Origin: Acholoe squamosa | Taxonomy: Eukaryota; Annelida; Polychaeta; Phyllodocida; Polynoidae | Assembly: GCA_949317995.1 (NCBI GenBank) | Contig: OX439050.1 | Coordinates: forward strand, 46,315,777 to 46,379,776 | Reading direction: 5' to 3' | DNA: 64,000 nucleotides | Shown: positions 1 to 11,907 of the stretch, piece after piece | Numbering within the stretch: position 1 is the first letter of the stretch | How the letters are laid out: each line of letters opens with the position of its first letter | Translations under genes and position numbers: made by a program | The notes under the pieces: generated by a model | What the model was told of the DNA's origin: nothing | Database searches by the model: none | What the model saw: the letters and a program-made list of their open reading frames with translations, nothing else

Positions 1-1000
1 TCTAAATCAATGGTGTCATGTATCCTATCGCTACTATAGGACTTAGTATGGAGGCCTAGTGGAGCCACCATCTTGAATTTCGCTGATTGAGGTAACACCC
101 ACTGATAAGACATACCATGATGGGTACCTTGTCCATGGTTAACACCCACTTCCGGGGACATGCTGGTCCCATCTTATCAGTTCTTATCAGTGTGTGTCGC
201 CGGAACCAACTCCAGACCAGCTAGTGGCCAATAATTTCTATACGATCTACCTTTGAACACTGCTCCACCTTTGGACACAGCTCGGACATGTCTCTCCCTA
301 GCCTTTTTCAACACCACATACTGAGGGATGTGATCACTAATGTTGGACATGTAAGTTCCTGAACATGAAATATGTGGCGAGTTTGAAAAAATTTGGTTAA
401 TGACATTGGTTGGGTGATATAGAGGCCGTGATGGGTCATCAATTTGAGGGACGAGGTGAAACGCAGAGGTAAGAACTTCCATGGGTGAGTTGTTAATGCT
501 AGGGGGGACACATCCATATTAAAATCTCCCATAACGTATATGAACGGGTTCCTGTGGAGGGTCTGGATTTTAGATATGGCAGCGGAGACATATTGCACAA
601 TATTATCTAAGTTTCCTTCATTAGGCCTATACAGTTGAACAATAAATTCAGGCCTACATCCTACTCTAGCCAGTCTCACATTGATAAGTTCACAATCGGG
701 TTCCATTACATTTGTCTCTGGGAATAGTAGTCTCTGGTGCGCGTGTTTATGGGAGATTAAAAGACCTACGCCACCTGCAGTGGTTTCAGGTCTATTAAGT
801 CTGTGCAGGGTATAGTTATCAAATTGATGAAGATGGTCACTCATATCAGGTTTGAGCCATGTTTCTGAAAACCCTAACACAACCGGTTTACATACATATG
901 TATCGTATCTGAGTGTTACTTTTTTATGAACCATGCTGCGCACATTCCAGGACATGATCATAAGACCCTTGGGTCTGACATAATCGGCTTCATTCATTTC
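1..1000 (-). mobile_element. Decayed non-LTR retrotransposon, endonuclease region
   Basis: Read on the minus strand, 997 to 308 encodes most of an apurinic-type endonuclease domain of a LINE. Visible motifs are MSWNVRS near the start, GFSETWL (catalytic Glu), GVGLLISH in mid-domain and GDFNMDV (catalytic Asp/Asn). The domain's C-terminal part, with SNISDHIPQYV (the SDH catalytic triplet), lies in a different frame at 482-177. The two halves are therefore separated by a frameshift near 480-500 and the copy is not intact. The reverse transcriptase would lie beyond the left edge. The motif set is of CR1/Jockey type, but the clade cannot be settled from the endonuclease alone. The element lies just downstream of the extra D2HGDH exon. 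Confidence 0.85.
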
Positions 1001-1409
1001 AAAAAGTAAAGTGAATTTACTTTCTCACCATATATGAGGGTAGACACATACACAATGGATGACATACATGATACACAGATACACATACACATAACAAAGC
1101 AAGTCATGGGTAGGCCTCCTGTAAGTGAGCCCTATGGGGTAATCGGGGGAAAAAGTACTCCAATTGAAATGATCCAGACCTGATCACTTTAAGCCCTTCC
1201 AATGGCCCAATAGTAGGCCATTCCCTCTTTTTAAGCTTGACCATTCCGTTAAACCTATATGAACTCTGTATAATTTTCAATGAAATATGGCCACAAATTA
1301 TTTCATTTTTTATCAAAATCGAATTATTTCATATCCATCAAACGAAAAATCTTTGCAGATTTATTCAAGTCATTTTTTTTTTCAATATAAAAAGAATGGG
1401 AGAACATAC

Positions 1410-1761
1410 CGCAAACAATACCCATCCAATCCACATTGTAACAAGCCACATCTTCTGGTGTACTCAGCATGTGAACATCACTAGGAAGGAGCTCCTTAAA
1501 CCATGTCAAGTCATCAGATGATAATGTGCCATAGTCCCCACGTTTTACATATGGATACCTGATACTTGTCAACTCAGGTGTTCTTGCCAGCACACTCTGA
1601 CTTGATGAAAGTAAACGATGAGATGACTGCAAGAAGTTTCTGACTTGGGGAGTAGTTTTCTTGATTCTTGTAACCCAATGAAAGCAAGCACTTGAGAGTT
1701 GAAATTTGAGATTCTGGCCATTGTGAGGATACATTCGATACACTCCCAGCAAAAGTGTCAT
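1410..1761 (-). CDS. Second D2HGDH-like first exon (partial tandem paralogue)
   Basis: This minus-strand exon encodes 117 codons plus one base and ends at a consensus donor (GTATGT, 1409-1404), in the same phase 1 as exon 1 of the complete D2HGDH gene upstream. Its C-terminal half is nearly the same protein: [20 protein letters not shown], then an SDD..WF.ELLP block and YNVDWMGIV. The N-terminal leader, which should be a mitochondrial transit peptide, is quite different. The codon before the final split Gly is Cys where the complete gene has Arg (VCG against VRG). It lies 2.8 kb downstream of the stop of the complete gene in the same orientation, so it is a head-to-tail duplicate. No further exon is seen between 1409 and position 1, where a LINE sits. 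The rest of a second gene may lie off the left edge (intron 1 of the complete gene is 2.7 kb), or this is an orphan exon. Confidence 0.8.
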
Positions 1762-2235
1762 TTTCTTTTTCGATGATATCCTCGATACTTTATCTTCATA
1801 TCACCTATCACCCTAACCATCATTGTGTGCAGAGTTGTTCATTTTGCCAGCTATAACTGAAAACCAAGGGGTCCATACTTCCAGAAATAGTGAGAGAAAA
1901 AAAAGAGTAGTCTATTAATTACATACATATATCTAACCACGAACATGGTCAATAGATCATGAAAAATACGCAAATTTTGAGTAGTACTTGAACAGGTCTT
2001 ACCAATGTCATAAAAAGAAAATGTCTTATGACCACTAGGGTCAGGGTTGCCTATTAATAGGCTGGAGTAGCCAATGTATTAAAAGGCATTATAATCCAGA
2101 AATAACCCCTCTATATGGTAGGGCTAACATTGGAATATAGCCTCTTTAATCCTTTACTTAGGCTTTGGGATGAAATACCTATTGACTCAGGATTGTCAAC
2201 CTGAGTTTCCAAACATTCAGTCGGGACTTACAAGT

Positions 2236-2396
2236 TTCTAATGCGCATCTTTTCTGTCCCCTCTATGTGTGTGGTGCACATATGCGTGGGAATTGACACA
2301 TCCATCTCTCATCAAATCGTGTAATGTGGCCATGAATATGACCTTTGCTGTCCAAATGATATTAAACATCTATAACTCACTCACTCCCAAAGATTC
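2236..2396 (+). repeat. SINE copy, CACTCACTC tail
   Basis: Same family as the copies at 8804-8986, 19918-20083 and 22366-22556. The shared 3' block reads ATGAATATGACCTTTGCTGTC, then a TTAAACATCTATAACTCACT tail. This copy is diverged and its target duplication was not identified. Confidence 0.65.
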
Positions 2397-2941
2397 ACCC
2401 CTTTCTTTTCTTTAATAGTCTGGACAGGTATTTATACGTGTTTTTTATGGGTTTTTATCTTCTTTTTTTGGCAGTAATTCCCCACCTGAATCTCCTAAAA
2501 CACTAACAATTATAGGGCTTGGTCTTGTGTGCCATGACTTTACAATGTATTATGTGTCAATTGTGATACATGTAGCAGATTCACAGTGTTTCTTTTCACC
2601 ATGATACACCATATCTTCAGAAACCAATCAGGGGTGTAAGTCAGGGATGGGCAAAAATCAGGAAGCCATACATTTACTTGATATAAAAGCCTTCTACTTT
2701 TCCAAACAGCCCTCCTTACCACTTGTATAAGGAAAATATGTGTCTTTCAAAAATTTCAGAAATCATGAAATCCTGATAAAACCTGAAGACTTACATCCCT
2801 GACCCAATACTCAATACTGATGCTGATGGTTTGGACTTCTCCAATGGCTTATGGCTAATCAGGTCCATCTTCAACCTCTTGCAAGGCCATACAGGAGCTA
2901 AAGCTTAGTGAGGGAATACTCTCATTCCACATGTCGTTGCA

Positions 2942-3179
2942 TTAGTACAAGAAGGTTGTAACTGCATTTTTCAAGTTTTGCAGGAGAGGCAAAAGAAGTG
3001 TTCCAGTTACGATAGAGCTATGACTGCTATGTGGATACAGCAACATTGCATTGGGTTCTGTAGGAACACACATCATAGACAGAGCTTCAGTACTTGAGTC
3101 GGTAGATAAGGGCCAATAAATGTTAAAACAGAAGAAACCCAATTTTGCCATAACGTCAGGTATAACCTTCTTGCACTAT
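2942..3179. mobile_element. Small TIR element (MITE-like)
   Basis: The ends are inverted copies of TAGTRCAAGAAGGTTGTAAC: the left arm starts at 2944 and the right arm ends near 3179. A further copy of the same motif occurs at 22917-22940. No coding capacity. Confidence 0.5.
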
Positions 3180-3349
3180 CAAAAGGCGATGATTAAGCCC
3201 CTCATATATGAGATGCTCCCAGAGTTCATACCTGACCTTTAAGGCAGGCATGTTTTGGGCATTTTAATTCTGTTCTAACAGTGTTCAGAAGGATCGTATA
3301 AAGCAAACATAAGTCATCCTTGTATAAATTAGATATGGCTATATATATG

Positions 3350-3730
3350 TAAGGGGTAGTGGCCTTACGGACCTGGGGGTTCGGGTCTTACGATTCGGAA
3401 AGAAAGAGTAAGACGGTGTTTCAAGTGTATGCCAACGGATAGATTTTATTACGAATGCACACTCAGGCTACCCGATAGTATGAAGAGGGCAGCTAATAAT
3501 TATCAATGGTGTTCTACATGCTTTGTAGGCCAGAAGGGCCTCTGACGTAGCGGCTGAGCCCTGGGCTTTATATAAGGACCCAGGTGTTCGTCGCCAGATG
3601 TCCCCACAGACCCGGATCAGTGCTGCCACCTATCCGGAACCTGAGAAACGTCCAACGACTCAACTCACCCGCCACGTCAGACGGTACCCAACGCTATGGT
3701 TTATATGTTATGTACCTCTACACCACTCCC
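3350..3730. repeat. Possible solo LTR or promoter-bearing repeat
   Basis: The segment begins TGTAAGGGGTAGTGG and contains CTTTATATAAGGACC, reminiscent of the LTR at 60856 (which starts TGTAGGGG and has CCCTATATAAGGC), but no extended identity was seen by eye. It could be a solo LTR of another family. Confidence 0.25.
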
Positions 3731-4557
3731 CCAGACATTTTGAATACTTCGATCTATCACACCCTTATTTCTGTACTAATATTGATGTATTAAAAAGTTA
3801 ACTCAACACAACAGATACTAAGTAGTAATGTTAGGTTTAATCATTCCATTTGCATGTTATCTCGCATTCATATCCCCTTCAATGTAATATCATGCGCTTT
3901 CAGATGCGTGATATCAAATAGTCAATCGATCTAAACATGTTATCTCAACGTAGACTCATACTCGAGTTCAGCACCTGTAGCATTTAATAGACAATGCAAC
4001 TATATATAAGATTTGTTATGTATATGCTACTAAGGCAATTTTAGAAATGATGACACCAGTACTTATAAAGACTTTCTTTTCCGCCTGTCATGGTTTATTG
4101 TGGTGTACATGTAATAAGTTAACAGTATATCTTGCCTTGGATTCAACATTGGTTTCCCAAAGGTTTTCACCCGCTGTAGGTTGAGGACAGACATTTGGAG
4201 GAAAAATCATTTCCCTTGACAAAAATAACAAAATTTCCTTAACATGTCTTTGTCCATGACTGTGACTGCACATTCAATTACGTATCTTTTACATCTCTTC
4301 GTGACTCCTATATAGAATTCAATGAATTAATATCTATCTGGTAAATTCTCAAAAGTGAGTATTAAATAGAGTAAATCTAGCATAACGCAGAATAAAAATA
4401 GTCTTGTACATATTCTTTTATCACTTTAGACTCCATTAAATCACACATGGGCATTTGAAACCATACCTTGTTTCTCATCACTTTAATAGCGCTTCAGAAA
4501 AAAAAATTGATTTTTTTTTTTTCATTTTCATCTTTAGGTTAAAAGTTCAACATTCAG

Positions 4558-7500
4558 TCAACCTTCATTTAGATTGATTGTCTTGTAAGGGTTTAGGATG
4601 CCATTTGGATCAAACAACTGTTTCATCTGTTTCATTAAGTCTACTGCCTCTGCTGACTTGCTGTAACCGATGTAGCGGTTTTTGATGAATCCAAGGCCGT
4701 GTTCTGCACTTATGCTTCCTCCACGGGCAGACACCCACTCGTATAGATAAGGCTCAATCTTATCCTTCATCTCCTTCGTGTAAGTTGGTGCAGTTGTATT
4801 AAAGTGTAGGTTCCCTGTAATAGATGCATATATGAATGTTGAAATTAAAGTTTATAGCCATTGAATTGCTTTCTTTTTAACCAAGTTTCTCAAAAACTAA
4901 CAAGCGAGCAGTACTTTCCTATTTCCATTTTATCTTTGATTAGTATGCTATTGAAATCTACCCTCTCAGAAGGCTATGAAAAGGTCTACTTTTCACATTT
5001 AGTTAAAATCAGCAGTTAGATCGATTTTGATTAACATAAATTATACAAACCATCGCCAACATGACCATAGCCTACAACCCGTGTGGCCATGCCATCCAGT
5101 CTCTCACGCATGTCTTCAACAAGCCCATAGAAGGATTCAAGCGGCAGAGAGACATCATACTTGAAGCAGTATCCGTCATGTAATAGTGCCTCTGCTACTC
5201 GTTCCCGTAATCCCCATACATTCTGGAGGCATAAACAATGTTGTGTTGTAAGTTCATCTTTCGGGGGAATATGGGATGCACATGTAATATATTTTCGTCT
5301 AGGCAATAGGCATATGAACAACTATGGCCAATAACTAACCATAACCGTTAAGAGGATTCAAGGAGGGTTAATATTTTTCAACCACCATCAGCCATGTTCT
5401 GTATTGTATGAAGTAATCACAATTAAATTCAAAAGGAAATACATGCATATTTCTCTTTAGGTCACTTAAATTGAGTATTTACCTTTATCTTGGTACCTTC
5501 AGTAACAACTGTGCCATCTGTGACCAAACCAGTCTCCATGGCATTCTCAAGGAATGCTGACAATTTCTCCTGGTCATGATTAGCATCTGATCCAGAAGTT
5601 TCTACTAATACATAGAAGGGAAAGTCTTGGGCTAGAGGACTTGATTGGTGGAGGTTTTCCTTGACTACATTCAAAGAACCCGCATCTAAGAATTCATACG
5701 CTGACAATATTTCACCAAGATGGCGCTTTGCAGAGGAGAATGTTGACAAAACTTTGGAGAAATCTTCACAGCCTGCAAACAGTTCAAATAATAGGCACAT
5801 TATTCATTTTCTAATGAACAGTATTTAGTATAAATTAGCTTTCTTAAGACGATGTGGGTGGCCTTCCTTCTCCTGCCAGAGATTTAGTATCAATTAGAAA
5901 TTTCAGTAGCAACTTGACCATTTTACATTCATTTCTACTAATAATCAGAGATAATGTAATGCAGTTATAATAAATCTCCTGAAGATATAATGAGATTTAC
6001 AACTGAATATGTTATATATAAAACAGGATGCATCTACTTTGAAGTCATACCTAGGAAGGCTACGTTGACAGCATTTGGTAAATTAGGGCAGAGAATGGAG
6101 ACAGCAGTGACGACACCGAGTGTTCCCTCTGACCCAATAAACAGCTGCTTCAGGTCGTACCCAGTGTTGTCTTTGCGCAAAGGGGAGAGGGAATTTATGA
6201 TCCTTCCATCTGCTAATACCTACAATGGCCAAGCACATACATTTGAACTTGTTCATTTGTAAATTCTTACAAGGCTCTGATATCAGGTTTAGTTTCTTTA
6301 GAAAAAATACAGTCAATTGATGTTAACACATGGGAATAATCACACCAAAAGCTTAATTCACATCTGCACTCAAATCTGACCTTTGAAAGCATTTATCATG
6401 AAGGATTATAACTGTGATAGGCAGTGTGAGGGCTATACATATGTGATAAGCGATAGGCAGTTTGATGGCTTTAACAATTAGTATTGACCCTAAGGGGCTG
6501 AATATGGGCTTAAATAATTGGAATTATCCCTGAAACCTTTGGACAGAATGTGCACATGTAATGGTAGGGCAGTTTAAAATAACATGCAAGTTAAAATGGA
6601 GAAGATCAATTGGTGCTTAAAGACAATTTACTTCAGTTTATGGACCAATGAGCAAATGATATGAGTTATAAGCATTACCGGTATGTAGTTTTGTAGACTC
6701 TCTGTATGACACATAGGTCAGCAATGACCTCACTTTTGTTGTCAATAAAAGCTATTATTATTGATGTTGTTGTTATTATGTTATGAGCCCCATCACGAAG
6801 GCATTTGCTACAAAATGATTTATTGAGGCAGTATTAGTGCTGAAATCTATTTTGATATTGATACTACCGTAATCTCCCATGTATAAGACGCAGTGCGCAT
6901 ATAAGATGCACCTAGAGTTTTGGATTATGCCCAAAAGAAAGTTATCTATTCATAACTTTTCTTCTACTGAATGGATTTTCAAAATTTAAAAAGCTATATG
7001 TAGCTCTGGCCTCCCAGACACCACTGGAGCCATCTACCGTAATCTCCCGCGTATAAGGCGCAGCCCGCGTATAAGGCGCACCCCCAACTAAGGGAGGCCT
7101 GTCCCACGTATAAGGCACACCCCTAAGAGCAGATTTTTGTTAATGTAGTACTGTTCTATAGTAAAAATACCCCCCCTATAAGGCGCACCCCAAACTCAAG
7201 GCAATTTTCCTCCCACGTATAAGACCCAGCAGCCTTTTGTTTGGCGTATAAGACGCGCCTTATACGCGGGAGATTACGGTATGTCATAATATGACTTAGG
7301 GGGAGTGTAATATATCAAAATAAATCTCTTGGTGTCCCCCTTGTGATTCCAGGGAGAACTAAAACCTCGCTTATAAGACGCGTCTTATACGCGGGAGATT
7401 ACGGTAATATCCAACAGAACCTCATAAACTTACAGCTTCGACTCCAAGAACTGAGCCATGTAGGGAGCCATAACGGAGAAGTCTAATACCACCAGCATTT

Positions 7501-10500
7501 GTTGAGACATTCCCTCCAATTTGACATGAACCTTTTGCACCCAGATCCAGTGGCATCATCAAGTTCTCCTCAGCCAGTAGGTTATTAAGCATCTCAAGGA
7601 CACAACCCGCCTGACATACCAGAACACCTGTTACAAATTGCAATAGATAGATCATAGATAGGCCTGCTATGAATGGATACTTCTTTGCAGGAGAGAAATA
7701 TGCAATTTTGTTTTTAAATTTACATTTGTGTGTGTTTAAACCATTCTATCTGTATGATGCCAGTGTGTTGAAACAATCATACAGAACAGAAAGACAAAAA
7801 GGAAAAGTACACCCAATGTACAGCTTATATTCTGTTTTCATCGCCCCCCCCCGCCCCTACCCTAAGCATATTAATATGTGTATATCTCCATGGTAAAGTA
7901 TAACTGTAAACTAGCAATATTTTACATTTTCCTGTAAAACAGTTTGGGCCGGTTTATATTTTTCAGCTCAAGATAAACCCAGTGATATTTAGACCCAATG
8001 TGGCTTATAGGATTTGGCAGAGTTGTGTTTCTCCTTATATGGTTGGTTTTACAGTGCTGATTGGAATTCCTCTTGGTGATGCCATGGTCATAATTGTAAA
8101 AATGCCTTTTTGTTGGGGTTAAATTTTGCTTGGGGGGGGGCTAGAAAAAACTTTCTGTTGATTGCTAAGATCAAGTATATAGTTACAAAATAGAATATGA
8201 ATTGGCATGATGTATACTCTTGCAATAAGTGTGAAAATATTACAATGCAGACTCGAGTATGACCCAAGGTATTGTGAAAGTTTGCTCTTATAGTTAGTCA
8301 TTTCGTTCTAAAGATATAAGTTATATTATAAGTTATATAATATAAGTTAGATAGTCTTTGATTTGTTATTTGGTCTGAATTTTTAGTTAGATATTAATCA
8401 TTAATGATAAAAGCTATATCTAAAGCAAATGAAACCGTTTTGTATCTGCTCTATAACTTACCAGAAACTGGGTCTATGCTGATGACATCAGTCATGAGCT
8501 GTGTAGAGAGAATTATCTCATCAAATACTGGAACACTTCCGCCAACTAGTCCGGTGTTTCCACCCTGAGGTACAACTGCCAACCGATGTGAGCTACAGTA
8601 CTTCAGAATCTCTGAAACCTCTTGTGTTGTCTTTGGTCTCAAAACCAACTGACTGGCACCTGTCATTGGATATTAACCTTATCATACGACGTTGAAAAAA
8701 AAAAGCATGTTTAATACTATCAAGTGTCAAACCAAACCCTAATGATGTTTCAATGTACAAACTACCCTTATACCCTGCATATAAGGTGAAGCTTATCGAT
8801 GAGTGAGTGAGTGAGTAATAGATGTTTAACGCCATTTTGACAGCTAAGGTCATATTCATGGCGAGAACGACATTACACAGGTTCACAGAGGAATGTGTCA
8901 GTGCCCGCGCATATGTGCACCACACACATCCTGAGGGGATAGGAGAGATGAGAAGTAGACCCTTTTAAGTGGGCTAGGGAAGCCCGGCTTATCGATGAGG
9001 GGGGGGGGCCCTTGTTGTATGGTATTGAGTGTGGCTGGTGTCAGGGTGCAACTCATTATCCCTTAAAGCGGGGCTAGCACAGCTGAGACGTACCCGTGTT
9101 AGCAATCACGTGACTACCCCTTGACCAAACAGGGGGTCACAAATTTTCCGCTTGTACCCGCGAAATTGTGAACAATCTTTTAGCAGGTAACCATGTTGTG
9201 CCATGCTAGTCCCCCTTTAACTTTAGTACAGGTCTTGTGCAGAACGGCAACAAGACACATACAATAACTCTCACAAAGTTTGATTGATTGATTTGCGTTT
9301 TACAGCACTTTAGCGGCACTAAGTGGCTATCCTGTGCTTCACAGGTTGATAGGCACTATCAGCGGAAATGGTGGTATGATTTGTCTATGTGGGGGAAGTA
9401 ATCATCTGGTTTCAACTAGATGTTATTGTACAGCCCAAGGGCTTTGATATATCCCAATATTTCCTCTGGTTTGTGTTTCTCGAATAGTTCTTTCAAGCTT
9501 AACTCTCACAAAGACCCGCACTCTGACATAAAACTTGGCTTATTCATTTCATGTTAAGAAGAAAAGTTACTTGAGTAAAGCATACGCAAAGCCATTTCAC
9601 CATCAGATCACATGAAATGCCAGGTTAACCATAAACTCATGTGTATAACTTATACATGAGCCAAACGCTCCTGCCATTCATAAGATATTAGCAAAATCAG
9701 AGTGTGGCTTATGTGTGGGTATTATTGAAATATAAATTGGAATATAATGAGGTTAATACTGCGAGGGTATGGTGGGGGTGGTGTTGCACCAGCAGGCTCA
9801 GTGCAGAGCCTGTCGATGATCAAGTTAGGGAGTGGTCATTATTTATCAACAGGGGGGGAGGGTGGGTTTGAGGGGGGGCGTAAAATTTTCAGACCCCTCC
9901 CGAGGGGGGGGGCTAAAAAAATTTTGACCTCTCTTGAGGGGGGGGGCTAAAAAAATTCACCCCCTTTTTAGCAAAAAAGCCTGCGCGCTACTATAGATCA
10001 AAGAGGGGCGCGAAAACTCTCTGCGCCTCTGGCGCGGGGGGGCGCTAAAAATTTTGACTGCCGTCGAGGGGGGGGAATAATTTCCGCGCATCCGCGCGAA
10101 AACCCACCACCCCCCCCTGTTGATAAATAATGACCACTCCCTTAAGGCACAAGGGAGGCGGGTGTGGATGCCACTTTACACTCCAAATACCTCTTAATTA
10201 GGTCTCTTCTAGCCCTACAACCATTCAAGGCACAATTGGGGCAGGGGAGATCTGAGAGATGTCAGGGGCTTGAAGGAGCTGGGGAGGACTGGGGTGCACG
10301 CAGGCTAGCCTGCATGTTCATAATCAGCTTTTTTTGGCCATTTGGCAAAGTGTGAGAGTGCAGATTAGGCCACACCAAAAAAATGGTTGGTCTATGGATT
10401 TCCCGCATCATATTTTCAGAAATACAAATTTTTCTGACAGATCAGCAGTTCACCTGCTTTGGCAGTTCGATAGAATTTCACATCACAATTTGACGGGATG

Positions 10501-11721
10501 ATTCGAAAGATTTAGGTGCAGACCAAACCATAATATCTCTCTCTTCTTATAGACCCTATAGCCTATCCCCGGCTTAATCAGCCTAGTATAGCATAAATTT
10601 GTCAGGAGTTATCTAATTGGACATGGGAGCTGGAGCTTGGTGTGTGGCTGTCTCATGATTGGAACAAGCAGTCAGCTGGTTGTTGGTGTATCTTCTCACT
10701 AAGTCTGTCACCAAGGCTGGAACTAGCGAAAAGGGGTAAAAACCTACCTAAAATGGCAGACATTTACAAGCCCAATTTGAGCTTGGTACAAGCTAATAGA
10801 CCCTAGTGATATTGCCCCCATTCGTAGAATCATGGAATGGGAAAAATTCGTTTTGACATGTCAGAAGAAATATCTTGAAAAGTATTAACATCAATCCAAA
10901 CCTGTCGAATTTTCCTGAAAAGCTATTCAAATAGTTCTGTCCAGTTGAAATCAGAATCATCCTGTCGAGCCACCGCCTCTTAACCCTTTCTGGCTTTCAC
11001 CCCTGGATTTCCATTACTCGTGCAAATCCTTTATGGGGTGGAAGGGGTTAAAGGTGACCACAGGCACAGACGGGTCAGACTGATCCAATCAGGAACATCA
11101 TACCTATTTGACATGACCAACTCAATCAGATTTCCCCAGCATATACCCCCTGACCTCAGTGCGGTGCCCTTAAGTTGGGAGTGTGGCTTACAGTTTAATA
11201 CAGTGGGTGGGACTGACACACAGGACTTTGTGGTATCAGTACCGGGGTAATTACAGAGATCCACTTTAATTCTAGTGAACTTATATACCAGTATCTAATA
11301 TATATTAATCTTCAATCAGTGAGTCTTGAATTCAATATTATTTTCTGAAATAGGTTGTTTTTTTTTTTTTGGATTGAAGCTGGTAGATCTACATACCACG
11401 AACTATTCCCATCCAATCCACATTATAACCAGCCACATCGTCTGGTGTCTTTAAGATGCGACCATCCCCAGGTAGGAGCTCCTCAAACCATTTTACGTCA
11501 TCTGATGTTAATGTGCCATAGTCCCCTCGTTTGACATATGGATAGCGAATGCTTGTCAACTCTGGTGTCCCCGATGCCAAGCTTTGACTGCATGAAAATG
11601 AACGATGGGATGACCATGGCAAGCTTGTGACTGGGAGAGTAGTGACCCCAGATTGTCTCGGTTTCAATACACAGTGAAGGTGGAGGCGGGGCAGGCGGCA
11701 CAGTGCTGACCGGAGTGCCAT
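4558..11721 (-). CDS. D2HGDH: D-2-hydroxyglutarate dehydrogenase, mitochondrial
   Basis: FAD-dependent oxidation of D-2-hydroxyglutarate to 2-oxoglutarate in the mitochondrial matrix. Seven exons on the minus strand: 11721-11397, 8659-8462, 7627-7434, 6219-6051, 5772-5483, 5222-5051, 4814-4558. All have AG acceptors and GT donors, and the phases 1,1,0,1,0,1 agree. They sum to 1605 nt, 534 aa plus stop, close to the usual ~520. Residues 1-45 are Arg/Ser/Leu-rich with almost no acidic residues, as in a transit peptide. The FAD-binding loop [12 protein letters not shown] starts at 139. The central segment contains [16 protein letters not shown], then [19 protein letters not shown]. The C-terminal FAD oxidase domain carries the metal/substrate residues: His446 and His453 in [11 protein letters not shown], and Glu487-His488 in SAEHG. 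The protein ends near the usual [12 protein letters not shown]. Intron 3 holds a nested MITE whose edge lies only about 27 bp from exon 3. Known family assignment, with exon structure inferred by eye. Confidence 0.96.
6865..7406. mobile_element. Larger TA-flanked MITE, interrupted
   Basis: Starts TACCGTAATCTCCCATG at 6865 and ends GCGGGAGATTACGGTA at 7406. Its internal sequence (TCTACTGAATGG, TTTTCAAAATTTAAAA, then GTGTAATATATCAAA and GTCCCCCTTGTG) recurs at about 49345-49725 and 52440-52735, defining a larger family that shares termini with the short element inserted at 7035-7281. It lies in D2HGDH intron 3. Confidence 0.75.
7035..7281. mobile_element. Short TA-flanked MITE nested in 6865-7406
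   Basis: Has inverted ends TACCGTAATCTCCCGCGTAT and its complement ending at 7281. Internal ATAAGGCGCACCCC-type motifs are repeated. Related copies are at 30840-31076, 44635-44866 and 21078-21297; all begin TA-CCGTAA and end TTACGG-TA, fitting a TA target duplication. No coding capacity. Confidence 0.8.
8804..8986 (-). repeat. SINE with 13-bp target-site duplication
   Basis: On the minus strand it starts GGGCTTCCCTAGCCCACTT and ends in a (CTCA)n tail (GAGTGAGTGAGTGAG on the plus strand). It is bounded by perfect direct repeats GCTTATCGATGAG at 8791-8803 and 8987-8999. It lies in D2HGDH intron 1. The 3' end resembles SINE tails reported from molluscs and other lophotrochozoans; this is a recollection that has not been searched. 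Confidence 0.8.
9280..9510. repeat. Probable SINE or SINE-related repeat
   Basis: Starts TTGATTGATTGATTTGCG and continues with GCGGCACTAAGTGGCTATCC. The tetranucleotide end followed by a conserved-looking block resembles a SINE tail read in reverse. No target duplication was identified. It lies in D2HGDH intron 1. Confidence 0.4.
9825..10145. mobile_element. G-tract TIR element (MITE)
   Basis: About 33-bp inverted ends: AGGGAGTGGTCATTATTTAT then CAACAGGGGGGG on the left, mirrored on the right ending near 10145. The interior carries repeated G-runs followed by GCTAAAAAAATTTTGAC. A second, left-truncated copy lies at about 25556-25756. In D2HGDH intron 1. Confidence 0.75.
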
Positions 11722-11899
11722 CGTGGTTTCTAGCTGAATTAAGTCTTGACAGCAGTTCCCAATGGAAGTCTAGTTGGACAAACAACAGTAAACCCTCTGT
11801 TTGTCGATTGGCATGGTTTATATCATGTTAGATAAGATAAATTATGCCTAAAGTGGCCAAAGATTGAGGTCCAAAGGCAGCCCAAAGACTTTCTGCGGT

Positions 11900-11907
11900 A
11901 CTTCCGG
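11900..11907 (-). promoter_or_regulatory. ETS-type site upstream of D2HGDH
   Basis: ACTTCCGG on the plus strand, CCGGAAGT in gene orientation, lies 179 bp before the D2HGDH start codon. ETS sites of this form are common in housekeeping promoters that lack TATA boxes. Confidence 0.45.

Larger units (their letters stand above)
1762..4557. other. Intergenic, repeat-derived sequence
   Basis: No host exon was found between the duplicate first exon and the last D2HGDH exon. The stretch holds a SINE (about 2236-2396), an inverted-repeat element around 2600-2815 with a second copy near 30235-30415, a small TIR element (2942-3179), and a possible solo LTR around 3350-3720 with a TATATAAGG box near 3570. 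The remainder is AT-rich with no recognisable content. Confidence 0.6.

Noticed and set aside
1237..1521. Plus-strand frames opposite the duplicate D2HGDH exon
   Set aside because: Antisense to a conserved coding exon; AT-rich low-complexity peptide.
6083..6316. 77-codon minus-strand frame over D2HGDH exon 4
   Set aside because: Shadow of the real exon 6051-6219, which encodes the conserved [16 protein letters not shown] in another frame.
9747..9950. Gly-rich 67-codon frame
   Set aside because: Lies in the G-runs of the MITE at 9825-10145.
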